From contig CACBGU010000002.1 of NCBI GenBank assembly GCA_902538885.1, positions 1 to 64,000 on the forward strand: a stretch of DNA of 64,000 nucleotides, in the 5' to 3' direction. This DNA comes from an uncultured Pelagibacteraceae bacterium. GTDB taxonomy: Bacteria > Pseudomonadota > Alphaproteobacteria > Pelagibacterales > Pelagibacteraceae. The first letter of the stretch is position 1. Each line of letters starts with the position of its first letter. The notes beneath the pieces were generated by a model. That model made no database searches, had not been told where the DNA came from, and saw nothing but the letters and a program-made list of their open reading frames with translations. A program made the position numbers and the translations under genes. Shown piece after piece: positions 7,527 through 17,014 of this stretch.

Positions 7527-9863
7527 ATGAATAAATTTTTTAGAAATATCTTTATTTTAATCACTTCTTTTATTCTATTATCGGCAATTTTGATAATAAG
7601 TGTTTTATGGACTTATTCTAATGATTTACCAGATTATAAATTTCTTAAAAGTTACAAACCTCCAGTTTCCAGTAAAGTTTACTCAGGTAATGGTGATTTG
7701 GTGGCAGATTTTTCACAGGAAAAAAGAGTATTTGTTCCATTTAATTCAATTCCAAAAAATGTAATTAACGCATTTTTATCTGCTGAAGATAAAAATTTTT
7801 TCAAACATCCAGGCGTTGATGCTAAAGGTGTTATTAGAGCTGTGATAAATAATATATCAAACATTTTATCATCTAAAAGGTTAGAAGGAGCATCTACAAT
7901 TACTCAACAGGTAGCAAAAAACTTTTTACTAACAAATGAAGTAAGTTTAAATAGGAAAATTAAGGAAGCAATTTTAGCTTTTAGAATAGAGAGAGCTTTA
8001 TCTAAAGAAAGAATTCTAGAACTTTATCTAAACCAAATTTATCTTGGAAGTGGAGCATATGGAGTAGCTGCAGCAAGCTTAGAATACTTTGATAAATCTA
8101 TTAAAGATTTAAATTACTCACAAGCCGCTTTATTAGCAGCTTTGCCGAAAGCACCCAGTAGATATAATCCTTATAGAGATCCAGATATAGCAAAATTTAG
8201 AAGAAATTTAGTTTTAAAAAATTTGTTTGATAATAATTATTTAACTTCAGAATGGTATGAAAAACTTACAAAAGAGGAAATAATTTTAAAAAAAAATAAA
8301 AAAATTTATTTAGAAGACGCTCAATATTTTATTGAAGATGTGAGAAAGAGTGTAATTGAAACTTTGAGCTATGATAAAGTTTACAAACAAGGTTTTAATA
8401 TCAATACTCCAATAGATTTAAATTTACAATCAATTGCTACAAAATCACTTAGAGATGGATTAATAGCATATGACAAAAGAAAGGGATGGAGAGGACCACT
8501 TACTAGTAAGATTTATAATTCTGAATGGAAAAAAGATTTAGAAAAGTACAAATTAGAAAATTCAATTAATTGGAAATTAGCAATAGTCAAAAAGATAAAT
8601 AAATTTTCAGCAGAAATAGAAACAGAAGACAATATTGAAGGTGTTATTGAATATCAGAGTATATCTTGGACAAAAAAGGAATTTAATAAATTATTAAAGC
8701 CTGGTGATATTATATATGTTAAAAATCTTAAAGAAAATATTTTTAACTTACAACAATTACCAAAGGTGAATGGTGGAATTGTTGTGATGGATCCATTTAC
8801 TGGAAGAGTTTTAGCACTAAGCGGTGGTTTTAGTTTTAAACAAAGTGAATTTAACAGAGCAACCCAAGCTAAAAGACAGCCTGGATCAGCTTTTAAACCA
8901 TTTGTTTATGCATTAGCCTTAGAGAACAATTTTACACCAACATCATTAGTACTAGACGCTCCACTGGTTTTAGACCAAGGAGATGATTTAAAAATGTGGA
9001 AACCAGAAAATTATGGAAAAAAATTTTATGGGCCTTCGACTTTAAGGGTTGGTTTGGAAAAATCTAGAAATTTAATGACAGTAAGAATAGCCCAAAATCT
9101 TGGTGTAGAGAAAATAGTTGATTTTTCAAAAGCATTAAAAATTTATGATAATCCAGAGGAACTTTTATCCATATCTTTGGGATCTGCTGAAACAACTTTA
9201 TTAAAACTTACATCTGCTTATTCAGTTTTTGTTAATGGAGGAAAACTTGTTGAACCAATATTGATAGATAGAATTCAGGACAGTGAGGGAAATACTATTT
9301 TTAATAATGATAAAAGAAAATGTATTAATTGTGATCAAATTTCTTATTTAACCAACGATTATCCAGAGATCAAAAATAACTATACGCAAATTTTTTCTCC
9401 AGAAACAGCTTTTCAAATGACATCAATTTTAGAAGGAGTTGTTCAAAGAGGTACGGCTAAAAAATTAAAAGACTTAAATTTAAATATTGCAGGTAAAACT
9501 GGAACAACAAATAAAAATACAGATACTTGGTTTATAGGTTTTACCTCAAATGTACTAGTTGGTGTTTATGTTGGTTCAGATAATCCAACTCCATTAGGAA
9601 AATATGAAACAGGATCTAAAACGGCTTTGCCAATATTCAAAAGTTTTATAAGTGATTCTATTAACAAAAATGATGCAAGACCATTTAAGGCTGCTAAAGG
9701 TACAGTGATGATGGTTGTTGACCCTTTAACTGGTCAAAAAGCAAAATTTAACTCAAAGAATACTATTATTGAGGTTTTTAAAAAAGAAAATGTAGTTGAT
9801 GGAAAAGTACTTTATACAAATTCAGATAGATTAGATTCAAATAATATATTAAAGTTTTACTAA
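7527..9863 (+). CDS. mrcA: Penicillin-binding protein 1A (bifunctional transglycosylase/transpeptidase)
   Basis: Inner-membrane class A PBP that polymerises and cross-links peptidoglycan. One N-terminal membrane segment (about residues 8-29) anchors it. The glycosyltransferase domain has the catalytic Glu in EDKNFFKHPG (about residue 86) and GASTITQQVAKN. The transpeptidase domain has the active Ser in PGSAFKPF (about residue 453), an SRN motif, and KTGTTN (about residue 657). At 778 residues it is of normal size with an OB-like insert between the domains. Its stop codon overlaps the prfB start by one base (TAATG), so the two are translationally linked. Confidence 0.95.
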   Translation: MNKFFRNIFILITSFILLSAILIISVLWTYSNDLPDYKFLKSYKPPVSSKVYSGNGDLVADFSQEKRVFVPFNSIPKNVINAFLSAEDKNFFKHPGVDAKGVIRAVINNISNILSSKRLEGASTITQQVAKNFLLTNEVSLNRKIKEAILAFRIERALSKERILELYLNQIYLGSGAYGVAAASLEYFDKSIKDLNYSQAALLAALPKAPSRYNPYRDPDIAKFRRNLVLKNLFDNNYLTSEWYEKLTKEEIILKKNKKIYLEDAQYFIEDVRKSVIETLSYDKVYKQGFNINTPIDLNLQSIATKSLRDGLIAYDKRKGWRGPLTSKIYNSEWKKDLEKYKLENSINWKLAIVKKINKFSAEIETEDNIEGVIEYQSISWTKKEFNKLLKPGDIIYVKNLKENIFNLQQLPKVNGGIVVMDPFTGRVLALSGGFSFKQSEFNRATQAKRQPGSAFKPFVYALALENNFTPTSLVLDAPLVLDQGDDLKMWKPENYGKKFYGPSTLRVGLEKSRNLMTVRIAQNLGVEKIVDFSKALKIYDNPEELLSISLGSAETTLLKLTSAYSVFVNGGKLVEPILIDRIQDSEGNTIFNNDKRKCINCDQISYLTNDYPEIKNNYTQIFSPETAFQMTSILEGVVQRGTAKKLKDLNLNIAGKTGTTNKNTDTWFIGFTSNVLVGVYVGSDNPTPLGKYETGSKTALPIFKSFISDSINKNDARPFKAAKGTVMMVVDPLTGQKAKFNSKNTIIEVFKKENVVDGKVLYTNSDRLDSNNILKFY

Positions 9864-10964
9864 TGGATAATAATTATCAAAATTTTAAAGAAGAAATTGA
9901 AAAGATAAATCATAAAATACAGGAGTATCTTTGAAAAAAACAATATCCATTCAAAACTGCAATCTTTAAATTCACAAATGCTGAGTGCCGATTTTTGGCA
10001 AGATAAAAATAACTCTCAAAAAGTAATCAAAGAAAAGAAATTTTATGAAGATTTAACTAATTCTTTAAATAACAATGTTGAAAAACTTAAAGATCTAGAT
10101 GATTTAAATCAACTGGCGCTCGAAGAAGAGAATTTACAGGTCCAAAAAGAAGTTCTTCAAAATATTCAAGACTTAAGAAGTGAAGTTAAAAAAAATGAAA
10201 TTAAATGTTTTTTATCTAATGAAGCAGACCCTTTAAATTGTTACATAGAAATACATGCTGGAGCTGGAGGTACAGAAAGTCAAGATTGGGCCGATATGTT
10301 AAGAAGAATGTATTTAAAATGGTCTGATAAAAAAAATTTTAAGTCAAGTTTGATTAGTGAACATAGAGGTGACGAGGCTGGAATAAAGTCTGCAACAATT
10401 AAAATTGATGGTGACTATGTTTTTGGATGGTTAAAAAAAGAGTCGGGAATACATAGATTAGTTAGGATATCTCCATTTGATTCTGGAGCAAGAAGACACA
10501 CAAGTTTTGCAAGTGTTTGGATTTATCCAGTTGTAGATGAAAATATAAATATAGAAATTTTAGAAAAAGATTTAAGAATAGACACCTATCGTTCCAGTGG
10601 AGCAGGTGGCCAGCATGTTAACACTACTGATAGCGCAGTTAGAATAACACACATTCCTTCAAAAATTGTTGTTCAATGTCAAAATGAAAGATCTCAACAT
10701 AAAAATAAAGAAACATGCATGAATATGTTGAAAGCAAGATTATATGATTATGAAATTAAAAAAAGAGAGGAAGAAAATCGAAATGTTGAAAGTTCTAAAT
10801 CTGAAATAGGGTGGGGGCATCAAATTAGATCTTATGTTCTTCAACCTTACAGACTTGTAAAAGATAATAGGACTAGTTTTGAAAGCACTAGTCCTGATAA
10901 AGTATTAGATGGTGATATTGACGAATTTTTGGAACAGTCGCTTTATAAATTAAATGAAAAATAA
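9863..10964 (+). CDS. prfB: Peptide chain release factor 2, with programmed +1 frameshift
   Basis: Terminates translation at UGA and UAA. The gene is in two frames: codons from ATG at 9863 run 23 residues to CTT TGA at 9929-9934, and the rest reads from 9933 in the +1 frame to 10964. Joined, the product is 366 residues, the normal RF2 length. The second frame holds the stop-codon-reading SPF tripeptide (ISPFDSGARRHTSF) and the GGQ loop (SSGAGGQHVNTTDSA). Without the shift only the 3' frame, starting at 9978, would be called and would lack 38 residues. It overlaps mrcA by one base and the next gene by 11. Confidence 0.95.
9921..9934 (+). other. RF2 autoregulatory frameshift site
   Basis: The sequence AGGAG TAT CTT TGA contains an internal Shine-Dalgarno (AGGAG), three bases of spacing, the CTT slippery codon and an in-frame UGA. 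It has the same arrangement as the E. coli prfB site. When RF2 is scarce the ribosome pauses at UGA and slips +1 to continue translation, so RF2 controls its own level. Confidence 0.93.
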
Positions 10965-13383
10965 TATTTTAAAATATTTTATCCTAATTCTCTCAGTGTT
11001 AGTTGTTTTGACAATTTACCTTAGCACCGTAGGTATAGAGACAGATAAATTTAATGATCAAATCAAAAAAAGAATTTTACTAATAAATAAAAAGATAGAT
11101 ATAGATTTAAAAAAAATTAAATTAACTCTAGATCCTTTAAAACTAAAAATCTATGCAAAAACAATTGGTACCACAGTCTATTTTGCAAAAAGACCTTTAG
11201 CATTAGAAAGCATTAAAACGCAAGTTTCGCTCAGTTCTTTAATTAAAAATAAGATTTCATCATCAAATATAGAGGTAAAAACTAAGTCTATATTATTAAA
11301 TGATTTAATTAAATTTATTCGTACAACAACCAACAAACCTGAATTATTTATATTAGAAAAAATTGTAAAAAAAGGTCATGTAATTATAGATCTAAGTTTG
11401 AACATCGATGAAAATGGTAAACTTAAAAATGATTATATTATTGAAGGTTTGTTAAAAGATGGAAGTATTAATTTTTTAGACAGGGCTAATTTTAAAAATA
11501 TAAATTTTAATTTCAATTTTCAAAAAGATAATTATCATTTTGATGAAATAAATTTTAAGACAGAAGAAGTAAATTTTATTTCAAAAAAACTTAATGTAAA
11601 AAAGAAAAAAAATAGCTTTTTAATTGATGCTGTAGTTGAAAACGATCAATCAAGTTTAAATTCAAATTTATTAAGATTATTAAATTTAAGTTTTGAAAAT
11701 ATAATTGTTGATGATGCTATATTTAAAACAAATAATGAATTTTCTTTGGAAATAGATGAAAAATTCAAAGTTAAAAATATTATTTTAAATTCTGATATAA
11801 ATATTACTCAGTTAAAATACAAAAATTTAAAAATAATTAATAAATATTTTCCAGAAGTTGATGATCTAATTTCACTCGATAATCATAAATTAAATTTAAA
11901 TTATAAGGACAAAAATTTATCAATTAACGGTGAAGGTCAAATTCAGCTAAATACTGGAGAAGTAGATGAAATTAAATATTTTATAAATAAAAAAGATAAG
12001 GATTTAAGTATAGATTCAGAATTATTTTTAAAAAATATAGTTTTAGAGCAGCAAGATTTTTTAATAATTTTCTTCCCTCAAAATAATAAAAAAATTGATT
12101 TTAATAATCAAAAATTAAAAATTAATTTTAAAAATAACAAACTTACTTTTTCAGGGTCTGGAAAATTTAAAATTGATAAAAATTTTGAAGATATTGAATA
12201 TTTAATTGAGAAAGAAAAAAATAAAATAAGCTTTAACACTAATTTAAATGTAAAAAATACAAAATTTATAATTGATGATATTAATTATGAAAAAAAAGAT
12301 GATAGCCAAATGTATCTTCAAATTAATGGAGAAATAAAAAATAATAAAAATCTTAATATAAATAACTTTATTATTAATGAAGAAAAAAATAACATTCAAA
12401 TCAAGAATTTATCTCTTAATGATTTTAATCAAATAATAAAAATTGATCAGGCAAATTTCAATTATTTAGATACAGAAAATAAAAAAAATAATTACAATAT
12501 AAAAAAATTAGAAGGCCAAAAATATTTAATTGATGGCTCTTCATTTAATGCAAATTCTTTAATTTCTAATTTGCTAAATGCCGATGATAAAAAAGAAAAC
12601 AATCTTTTTGAAAATAATATAAGTATGGACCTAAATTTTGATGAAGTTTACTTGGATAAAATATACTTTGTTAAGGATTTAAAAGGTAAGATTAATATTA
12701 TTAATAACAAAGTAGAAGAAGCAGATATTTTAGCTTTTTATAACAATTCACAAAATATAAAATTTACAATTAAAACAAATAATCGAGGTGAAAAAATTAC
12801 CACCCTTTTCTCATCTAAGGCAAAACCCCTAGTAGATAGATATAAATTTATTAAAGGATTTAAAGATGATAGGGAGGGATATTTAGACTTTTACTCTTTG
12901 AAAAAAGATGGAGTATCAACTTCTAAATTAGTAGTTGATAATTTTAAAGTTAAAGAAATTCCAGCGCTAGCCAAGTTGTTGGCTCTTGCATCTCTTCAAG
13001 GAATAGCAGACTTACTTACGGGAGAAGGGATTAGGTTTACAGATTTTGAAATGAATTTTACAAATCAAGATAAACTAATGAAAATTGAAGAATTATACGC
13101 AATTGGGCCAGCAATATCTATTTTATTGGAAGGATACATTGAGGAGGATAAATTAATTAGTTTAAGAGGAACCTTGGTTCCAGCGACAACAATTAATAGA
13201 TCCATTGCTTCTATTCCTTTACTTGGAGACCTATTGATTGGAAAGAAAGTGGGCGATGGTGTTTTTGGAGTCAGCTTTAAAATTAAAGGCCCGCCTAAAG
13301 ATTTAGAAACTACTGTAAATCCTATAAAAACTTTAACACCTAGGTTTATTACTAGAACTTTAGAGAAAATTAAAAAAAATTAA
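10954..13383 (+). CDS. AsmA-like envelope protein
   Basis: 809-residue protein with one N-terminal membrane segment (about residues 5-24) and a very long Asn/Lys/Ile-rich beta-type middle, followed by a better conserved C-terminal region from about residue 670 (FKVKEIPALAKLLALASLQG, GEGIRFTDFEMNF, IGPAISILLEGYI, then IASIPLLGDLL). This C-terminal pattern is that of the AsmA-like C-terminal domain of large envelope proteins such as YhdP, which are thought to carry lipids between the inner and outer membrane. The start ATG overlaps prfB by 11 bases. The call is by overall architecture and the C-terminal motif; the substrate is unknown. Confidence 0.8.
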   Translation: MKNNILKYFILILSVLVVLTIYLSTVGIETDKFNDQIKKRILLINKKIDIDLKKIKLTLDPLKLKIYAKTIGTTVYFAKRPLALESIKTQVSLSSLIKNKISSSNIEVKTKSILLNDLIKFIRTTTNKPELFILEKIVKKGHVIIDLSLNIDENGKLKNDYIIEGLLKDGSINFLDRANFKNINFNFNFQKDNYHFDEINFKTEEVNFISKKLNVKKKKNSFLIDAVVENDQSSLNSNLLRLLNLSFENIIVDDAIFKTNNEFSLEIDEKFKVKNIILNSDINITQLKYKNLKIINKYFPEVDDLISLDNHKLNLNYKDKNLSINGEGQIQLNTGEVDEIKYFINKKDKDLSIDSELFLKNIVLEQQDFLIIFFPQNNKKIDFNNQKLKINFKNNKLTFSGSGKFKIDKNFEDIEYLIEKEKNKISFNTNLNVKNTKFIIDDINYEKKDDSQMYLQINGEIKNNKNLNINNFIINEEKNNIQIKNLSLNDFNQIIKIDQANFNYLDTENKKNNYNIKKLEGQKYLIDGSSFNANSLISNLLNADDKKENNLFENNISMDLNFDEVYLDKIYFVKDLKGKINIINNKVEEADILAFYNNSQNIKFTIKTNNRGEKITTLFSSKAKPLVDRYKFIKGFKDDREGYLDFYSLKKDGVSTSKLVVDNFKVKEIPALAKLLALASLQGIADLLTGEGIRFTDFEMNFTNQDKLMKIEELYAIGPAISILLEGYIEEDKLISLRGTLVPATTINRSIASIPLLGDLLIGKKVGDGVFGVSFKIKGPPKDLETTVNPIKTLTPRFITRTLEKIKKN

Positions 13384-14609
13384 TTTAATTCTATTTTAAT
13401 ATGTCTTTTTTTTCCAAGGGAAAGTTTAAGATAATTATCTTTAAATAAATTTTTATTAATTTCGAATTTTTCATCTGAGATAACATCGTCATTTATTTTT
13501 ACTGCATTCCCTTTTATAAGTCTTCTGATTTCGCTTTTCGAGTTTTCTAGTTTAGATAACAAAACAAGGTCTACGATATTTATTTTTTCTTCTATTTTAT
13601 TTGATTGAACATTAACTTTAGGTAAGTTCGAACCCAGAGTGTTTCCAGAAAAAGCTTCTTTTGCTGCTTGCTCAGAATTTTTAGCCGCTTCCTTTCCATG
13701 TAACATTTCTGTGGTTTTGTTAGCAAGTAGTATTTTTAATTCATTTATATCTTTATCTTTAATTGTTTCTATTTCCTTAATTTCAATTTCAGTAAACATT
13801 TTTAAAAATTTAATTACATCTCTATCATCTATGTTTCTCCAAAATTGCCAATAATCATAAGCTGATAAGTATTTTTCATCTAACCAAATAGCACCACTTT
13901 CAGTTTTTCCCATTTTAGCACCAGTTGCTAGTGTAATTAATGGAGTTGTTAAACCAAAGGTTTGATTATTAGAATATCTTTTAATTAGCTCAACACCATT
14001 AACAATGTTTCCCCATTGATCTGAACCTCCGATTTGTAAGACACAATTTTCTTTCTTATTTAATTCAAGAAAATCATATGCTTGTAAAATCATATAATTA
14101 AACTCCATATAGCTCAGAGATTGTTCCCTATCTAATCTGAGTTTTACACTATCAAATGTTAGCATTCTATTTATCGTAAAATGTTTTCCAATATCTCTTA
14201 AAAATGAAATATAATTTAAATCTTTAAGCCAAGTATAATTATTTACAAATATTGGCTTTGTATTTGGATCATCATTATCTAAAAATTTTTCTAAAATATT
14301 TTTGATATTTTTAATATTTTTTTCTATTTCTTCTTCACTTAAAATTTTTCTTGTTTTATCTTTACCAGACGGATCCCCAATTCTTGTAGTTCCTCCACCA
14401 AGTAAAACTATTGGTCGATGTCCATTTTTTTGAAGTAGTCGCAAACACATTATTTGCAGCAAGCTACCTACATGCAAGCTTTCAGCTGTACAATCAAAAC
14501 CTATATAGCCTTTAATCTTTTCTTCATCTAATTGTTTGGACAATTGATCTTCACTTGTGCATTGATAGAAAAAACCTCTATCTTTAAATTCTTTTAAAAA
14601 TTTATTCAT
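13380..14609 (-). CDS. tyrS: Tyrosine--tRNA ligase
   Basis: Class I synthetase that charges tRNA-Tyr. The 409-residue protein shows the HIGH-like motif as HVGS (in CTAESLHVGSLLQ, near residue 45), the IQIGGSDQWGNIVNG tyrosine/ATP site, and a KMSKS-equivalent KMGKTESGA loop near residue 235. A C-terminal S4-like RNA-binding domain follows, with KSEIRRLIKGNAVKIN. It is convergent with the AsmA-like gene (four-base overlap) and divergent from anmK, 45 bases away, a pair seen in other alphaproteobacteria. Confidence 0.97.
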   Translation of the reverse strand: MNKFLKEFKDRGFFYQCTSEDQLSKQLDEEKIKGYIGFDCTAESLHVGSLLQIMCLRLLQKNGHRPIVLLGGGTTRIGDPSGKDKTRKILSEEEIEKNIKNIKNILEKFLDNDDPNTKPIFVNNYTWLKDLNYISFLRDIGKHFTINRMLTFDSVKLRLDREQSLSYMEFNYMILQAYDFLELNKKENCVLQIGGSDQWGNIVNGVELIKRYSNNQTFGLTTPLITLATGAKMGKTESGAIWLDEKYLSAYDYWQFWRNIDDRDVIKFLKMFTEIEIKEIETIKDKDINELKILLANKTTEMLHGKEAAKNSEQAAKEAFSGNTLGSNLPKVNVQSNKIEEKINIVDLVLLSKLENSKSEIRRLIKGNAVKINDDVISDEKFEINKNLFKDNYLKLSLGKKRHIKIELN

Positions 14610-14654
14610 AAGTTTATAGTTACAATATACAAATTTTTTTTAAAAAACATATCA

Positions 14655-15797
14655 ATGAAAAAAAAATTATATACTGCAATTGGACTGATGAGCGGAACAT
14701 CTATGGATGGTATTGATTTATCTATAATTAGATCAGATGGATACGATGAATTATCAAACATTTTAGATGATTATTATGAGTATAATAAAAGTCTTCAGGA
14801 TCAGTTAGTTCGATTAAGAGATTTAATTTTAACAAAGAAAGATCTTTCAGAAAATTCTGAAAAATTAAGAGAATTAGAGCGTAATTTAACTCTTTTTCAT
14901 GCTGATGCAGTTAATCAATCATTAAAAAAATATAGAGACCCTATTGATTTGATAGGTTTTCATGGTCAAACAATTTTTCATAATCCAGATGAGAAAATTA
15001 CCAATCAATTAGGAGATGGTAAATTATTATCTCAAATAGTCAAAAAAAAAGTCATATATGATTTTAGACAAGCAGATATTCAAAATAATGGTCAAGGTGC
15101 GCCTTTAACACCAATTTTTCATCATATTTTATCAAAAAAAATCAATCAAAATTTCAATATTAAATTTCCAATAGGTTTCTTGAATATCGGCGGTATCGCA
15201 AATGTTACAAAAGTTGTTAATGACTCAAATAATTTTAAAAGTAATCTTACTGCTTTTGACATAGGTCCTGGTAATTGTTTAATTGATGAATGGGTAAGAA
15301 ATAATTCTAATAAAAAATTTGATAAAAATGGTGAACTAGCTAATGCAGGAAAAGCTGATCAATTAATTCTAAATCAGGCAATAGATAATTTTAAAATAAA
15401 TTCTTACTCCCAGTCATTGGATATTAAAAATTTTGATGTATCTTTTGCTAGAGGGTTATCGTTAGAAGATGGTTGTGCAACTATAACAGATTTTACAGCA
15501 TATTTGATTGCAGAAGGATTAAAACATGTTAGTCAAAAAAAAAGTATTACATTTTTACTCTGTGGAGGTGGTAGAAAAAATAGTAATTTAATTAATTGTA
15601 TAAAAAATTACATATCAAAAGAAAACAATATTACTTTTGAAATTATAGACAATTATAATTTAAATGGTGATTATATTGAATCACAGGCATTCGGATTTTT
15701 GGCCATAAGGTCTTTTTTAAATTTACCAATTTCTTTTAGTACAACAACTGGATGTAAAGACTTTACAGTGGGTGGAAAACTCGTAGAAAATTTTTAA
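14655..15797 (+). CDS. anmK: Anhydro-N-acetylmuramic acid kinase
   Basis: Cytoplasmic kinase that hydrolyses and phosphorylates 1,6-anhydroMurNAc released during peptidoglycan turnover, giving MurNAc-6-phosphate for recycling. The 380-residue protein begins with the ASKHA-fold phosphate loop GLMSGTSMDGIDLS, followed by DLIGFHGQTIFHNP, GFLNIGGIANVT, the FDIGPGNCLIDEW motif with the catalytic Asp nearby, and LLCGGGRKN. The length is normal. It overlaps the convergent hydrolase gene by four bases. No other recycling gene is in the window. Confidence 0.95.
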   Translation: MKKKLYTAIGLMSGTSMDGIDLSIIRSDGYDELSNILDDYYEYNKSLQDQLVRLRDLILTKKDLSENSEKLRELERNLTLFHADAVNQSLKKYRDPIDLIGFHGQTIFHNPDEKITNQLGDGKLLSQIVKKKVIYDFRQADIQNNGQGAPLTPIFHHILSKKINQNFNIKFPIGFLNIGGIANVTKVVNDSNNFKSNLTAFDIGPGNCLIDEWVRNNSNKKFDKNGELANAGKADQLILNQAIDNFKINSYSQSLDIKNFDVSFARGLSLEDGCATITDFTAYLIAEGLKHVSQKKSITFLLCGGGRKNSNLINCIKNYISKENNITFEIIDNYNLNGDYIESQAFGFLAIRSFLNLPISFSTTTGCKDFTVGGKLVENF

Positions 15798-16450
15798 TAT
15801 AGTGCAGTTTCTTTTTTAATATATTTATCAAGATGTTTAACTAAAGAATCACTTGTTTTAGAAAAAAAGTGATTTGCTTCAGATATTGCATTAAATTCTA
15901 CTTTTATTCCTTTTTGAGCACTTAATCTTTTATCCAAATCTGTAATATATTCTACTGGTACCAATTCATCTTTTTTACCATAAACAACCAAGCCTGAAGT
16001 TGGACATGGAGATAAAAAAGAAAAATCATAAACATTTGGTTGAGGTGAAATAGCTATAAATCTGTTTATTTCTGGTCTTCTCATTAATAATTGCATTGCA
16101 ATTAAAGATCCAAATGAAAATCCTGAAACCCAACATTGTGAATTGTCAAAATTTTCTCTTTCTAGCCAATCTAAAGCAGCCGCTGCATCAGCAAGTTCGC
16201 CTTGACCATTATCAAATTCTCCATCACTTTTACCTACACCTCTGAAATTTACTCTGCAAACCGAAAAATCATTATCCATAAATGTATGAAAAGTATCTAC
16301 TACTACTTTATTATTCATAGTTCCTCCATATTGAGGATGGGGCTGTAATACTAAAGCAATTGGGGATGTATTTTTTTTACTTTTATAATATTTAGCCTCA
16401 AGTCTTCCTGCTGGACCAGGTATAAATATTTCTAAAATCTTATTATCCAT
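15794..16450 (-). CDS. Alpha/beta hydrolase (COG2945-type)
   Basis: 218-residue cytoplasmic hydrolase. It has an early LVLQPHPQYGGTMNN motif and an oxyanion region RVNFRGVGKSDGEFD, both typical of the COG2945 group of small alpha/beta hydrolases. The nucleophile Ser lies in GFSFGS, the acid is in the YGKKDELVP strand, and the catalytic His is in EANHFF. The substrate is unknown; it is probably an ester or thioester. It is transcribed toward anmK and away from the SUF operon. Confidence 0.85.
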   Translation of the reverse strand: MDNKILEIFIPGPAGRLEAKYYKSKKNTSPIALVLQPHPQYGGTMNNKVVVDTFHTFMDNDFSVCRVNFRGVGKSDGEFDNGQGELADAAAALDWLERENFDNSQCWVSGFSFGSLIAMQLLMRRPEINRFIAISPQPNVYDFSFLSPCPTSGLVVYGKKDELVPVEYITDLDKRLSAQKGIKVEFNAISEANHFFSKTSDSLVKHLDKYIKKETALY

Positions 16451-16534
16451 ATGCGATATTGATTATTATTCTCAAAAAAAAGGTACGTTTATCACAAGTC
16501 AGCGACAATATGTTAGTTTTTTTTTATACTCTAA

Positions 16535-16564
16535 ACTTGACCATTTTAGTCAAGTATGTATAAA
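16535..16564 (+). promoter_or_regulatory. Promoter of the SUF operon with overlapping IscR-type palindrome
   Basis: A perfect inverted repeat, ACTTGAC and GTCAAGT separated by seven bases, covers 16535-16555. Its left arm contains a -35 like TTGACC (16537-16542), with a -10 like TATAAA 16 bases further on (16559-16564), and the iscR-like ATG at 16588 follows an AAGGG ribosome site at 16577. An operator placed over the -35 and spacer predicts repression, most simply by the IscR-like protein encoded first in the operon. Confidence 0.7.
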
Positions 16565-16587
16565 AACCCACAATTTAAGGGTAAAAA

Positions 16588-17013
16588 ATGAAACTTACAT
16601 CAAAAAGTAGATATGCTGTAATGGCATTAGTTGATTTAGCTAGGTTTGATAATATCAATCCAGTATCGCTAAGAGATATATCATTAAGACAAGGTATATC
16701 TTTAGATTACCTAGAACAGATTTTTTCTAAATTAAAAAAAAATGAAATTGTTAAAAGTATTAGAGGAACTCAGGGAGGATATGTTCTTAATAAAAACCCA
16801 AACGATATTAAATTAACAAATATTTTCCATGCTGTAGATGAGAAAGTAAAAACTGTTCAATGTAAAAAAGAATCAAAAAGAGGATGCAACGGTAAAGCTA
16901 CAAAATGTATAACTCATAATCTTTGGGATGAATTGGAGATACATATAAACACATTTTTTGAGAACAAAAGTTTAGAAGACCTAATAAAAAATAATAAAGA
17001 AACAAGAGTTTAA
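16588..17013 (+). CDS. Rrf2-family iron-sulfur regulator (IscR-like)
   Basis: 141-residue transcription factor with an N-terminal winged helix ([19 protein letters not shown], then [20 protein letters not shown] and the wing [10 protein letters not shown]). Three cysteines follow in a C-x7-C-x6-C pattern (residues about 91-106), plus a nearby His in CITH, which is the [2Fe-2S] ligand set expected of IscR-like proteins. It is the first gene of the SUF operon and two bases before sufB, so it most likely senses iron-sulfur status and represses its own operon through the palindrome at 16535-16555. Confidence 0.92.
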   Translation: MKLTSKSRYAVMALVDLARFDNINPVSLRDISLRQGISLDYLEQIFSKLKKNEIVKSIRGTQGGYVLNKNPNDIKLTNIFHAVDEKVKTVQCKKESKRGCNGKATKCITHNLWDELEIHINTFFENKSLEDLIKNNKETRV

Positions 17014-17014
17014 A

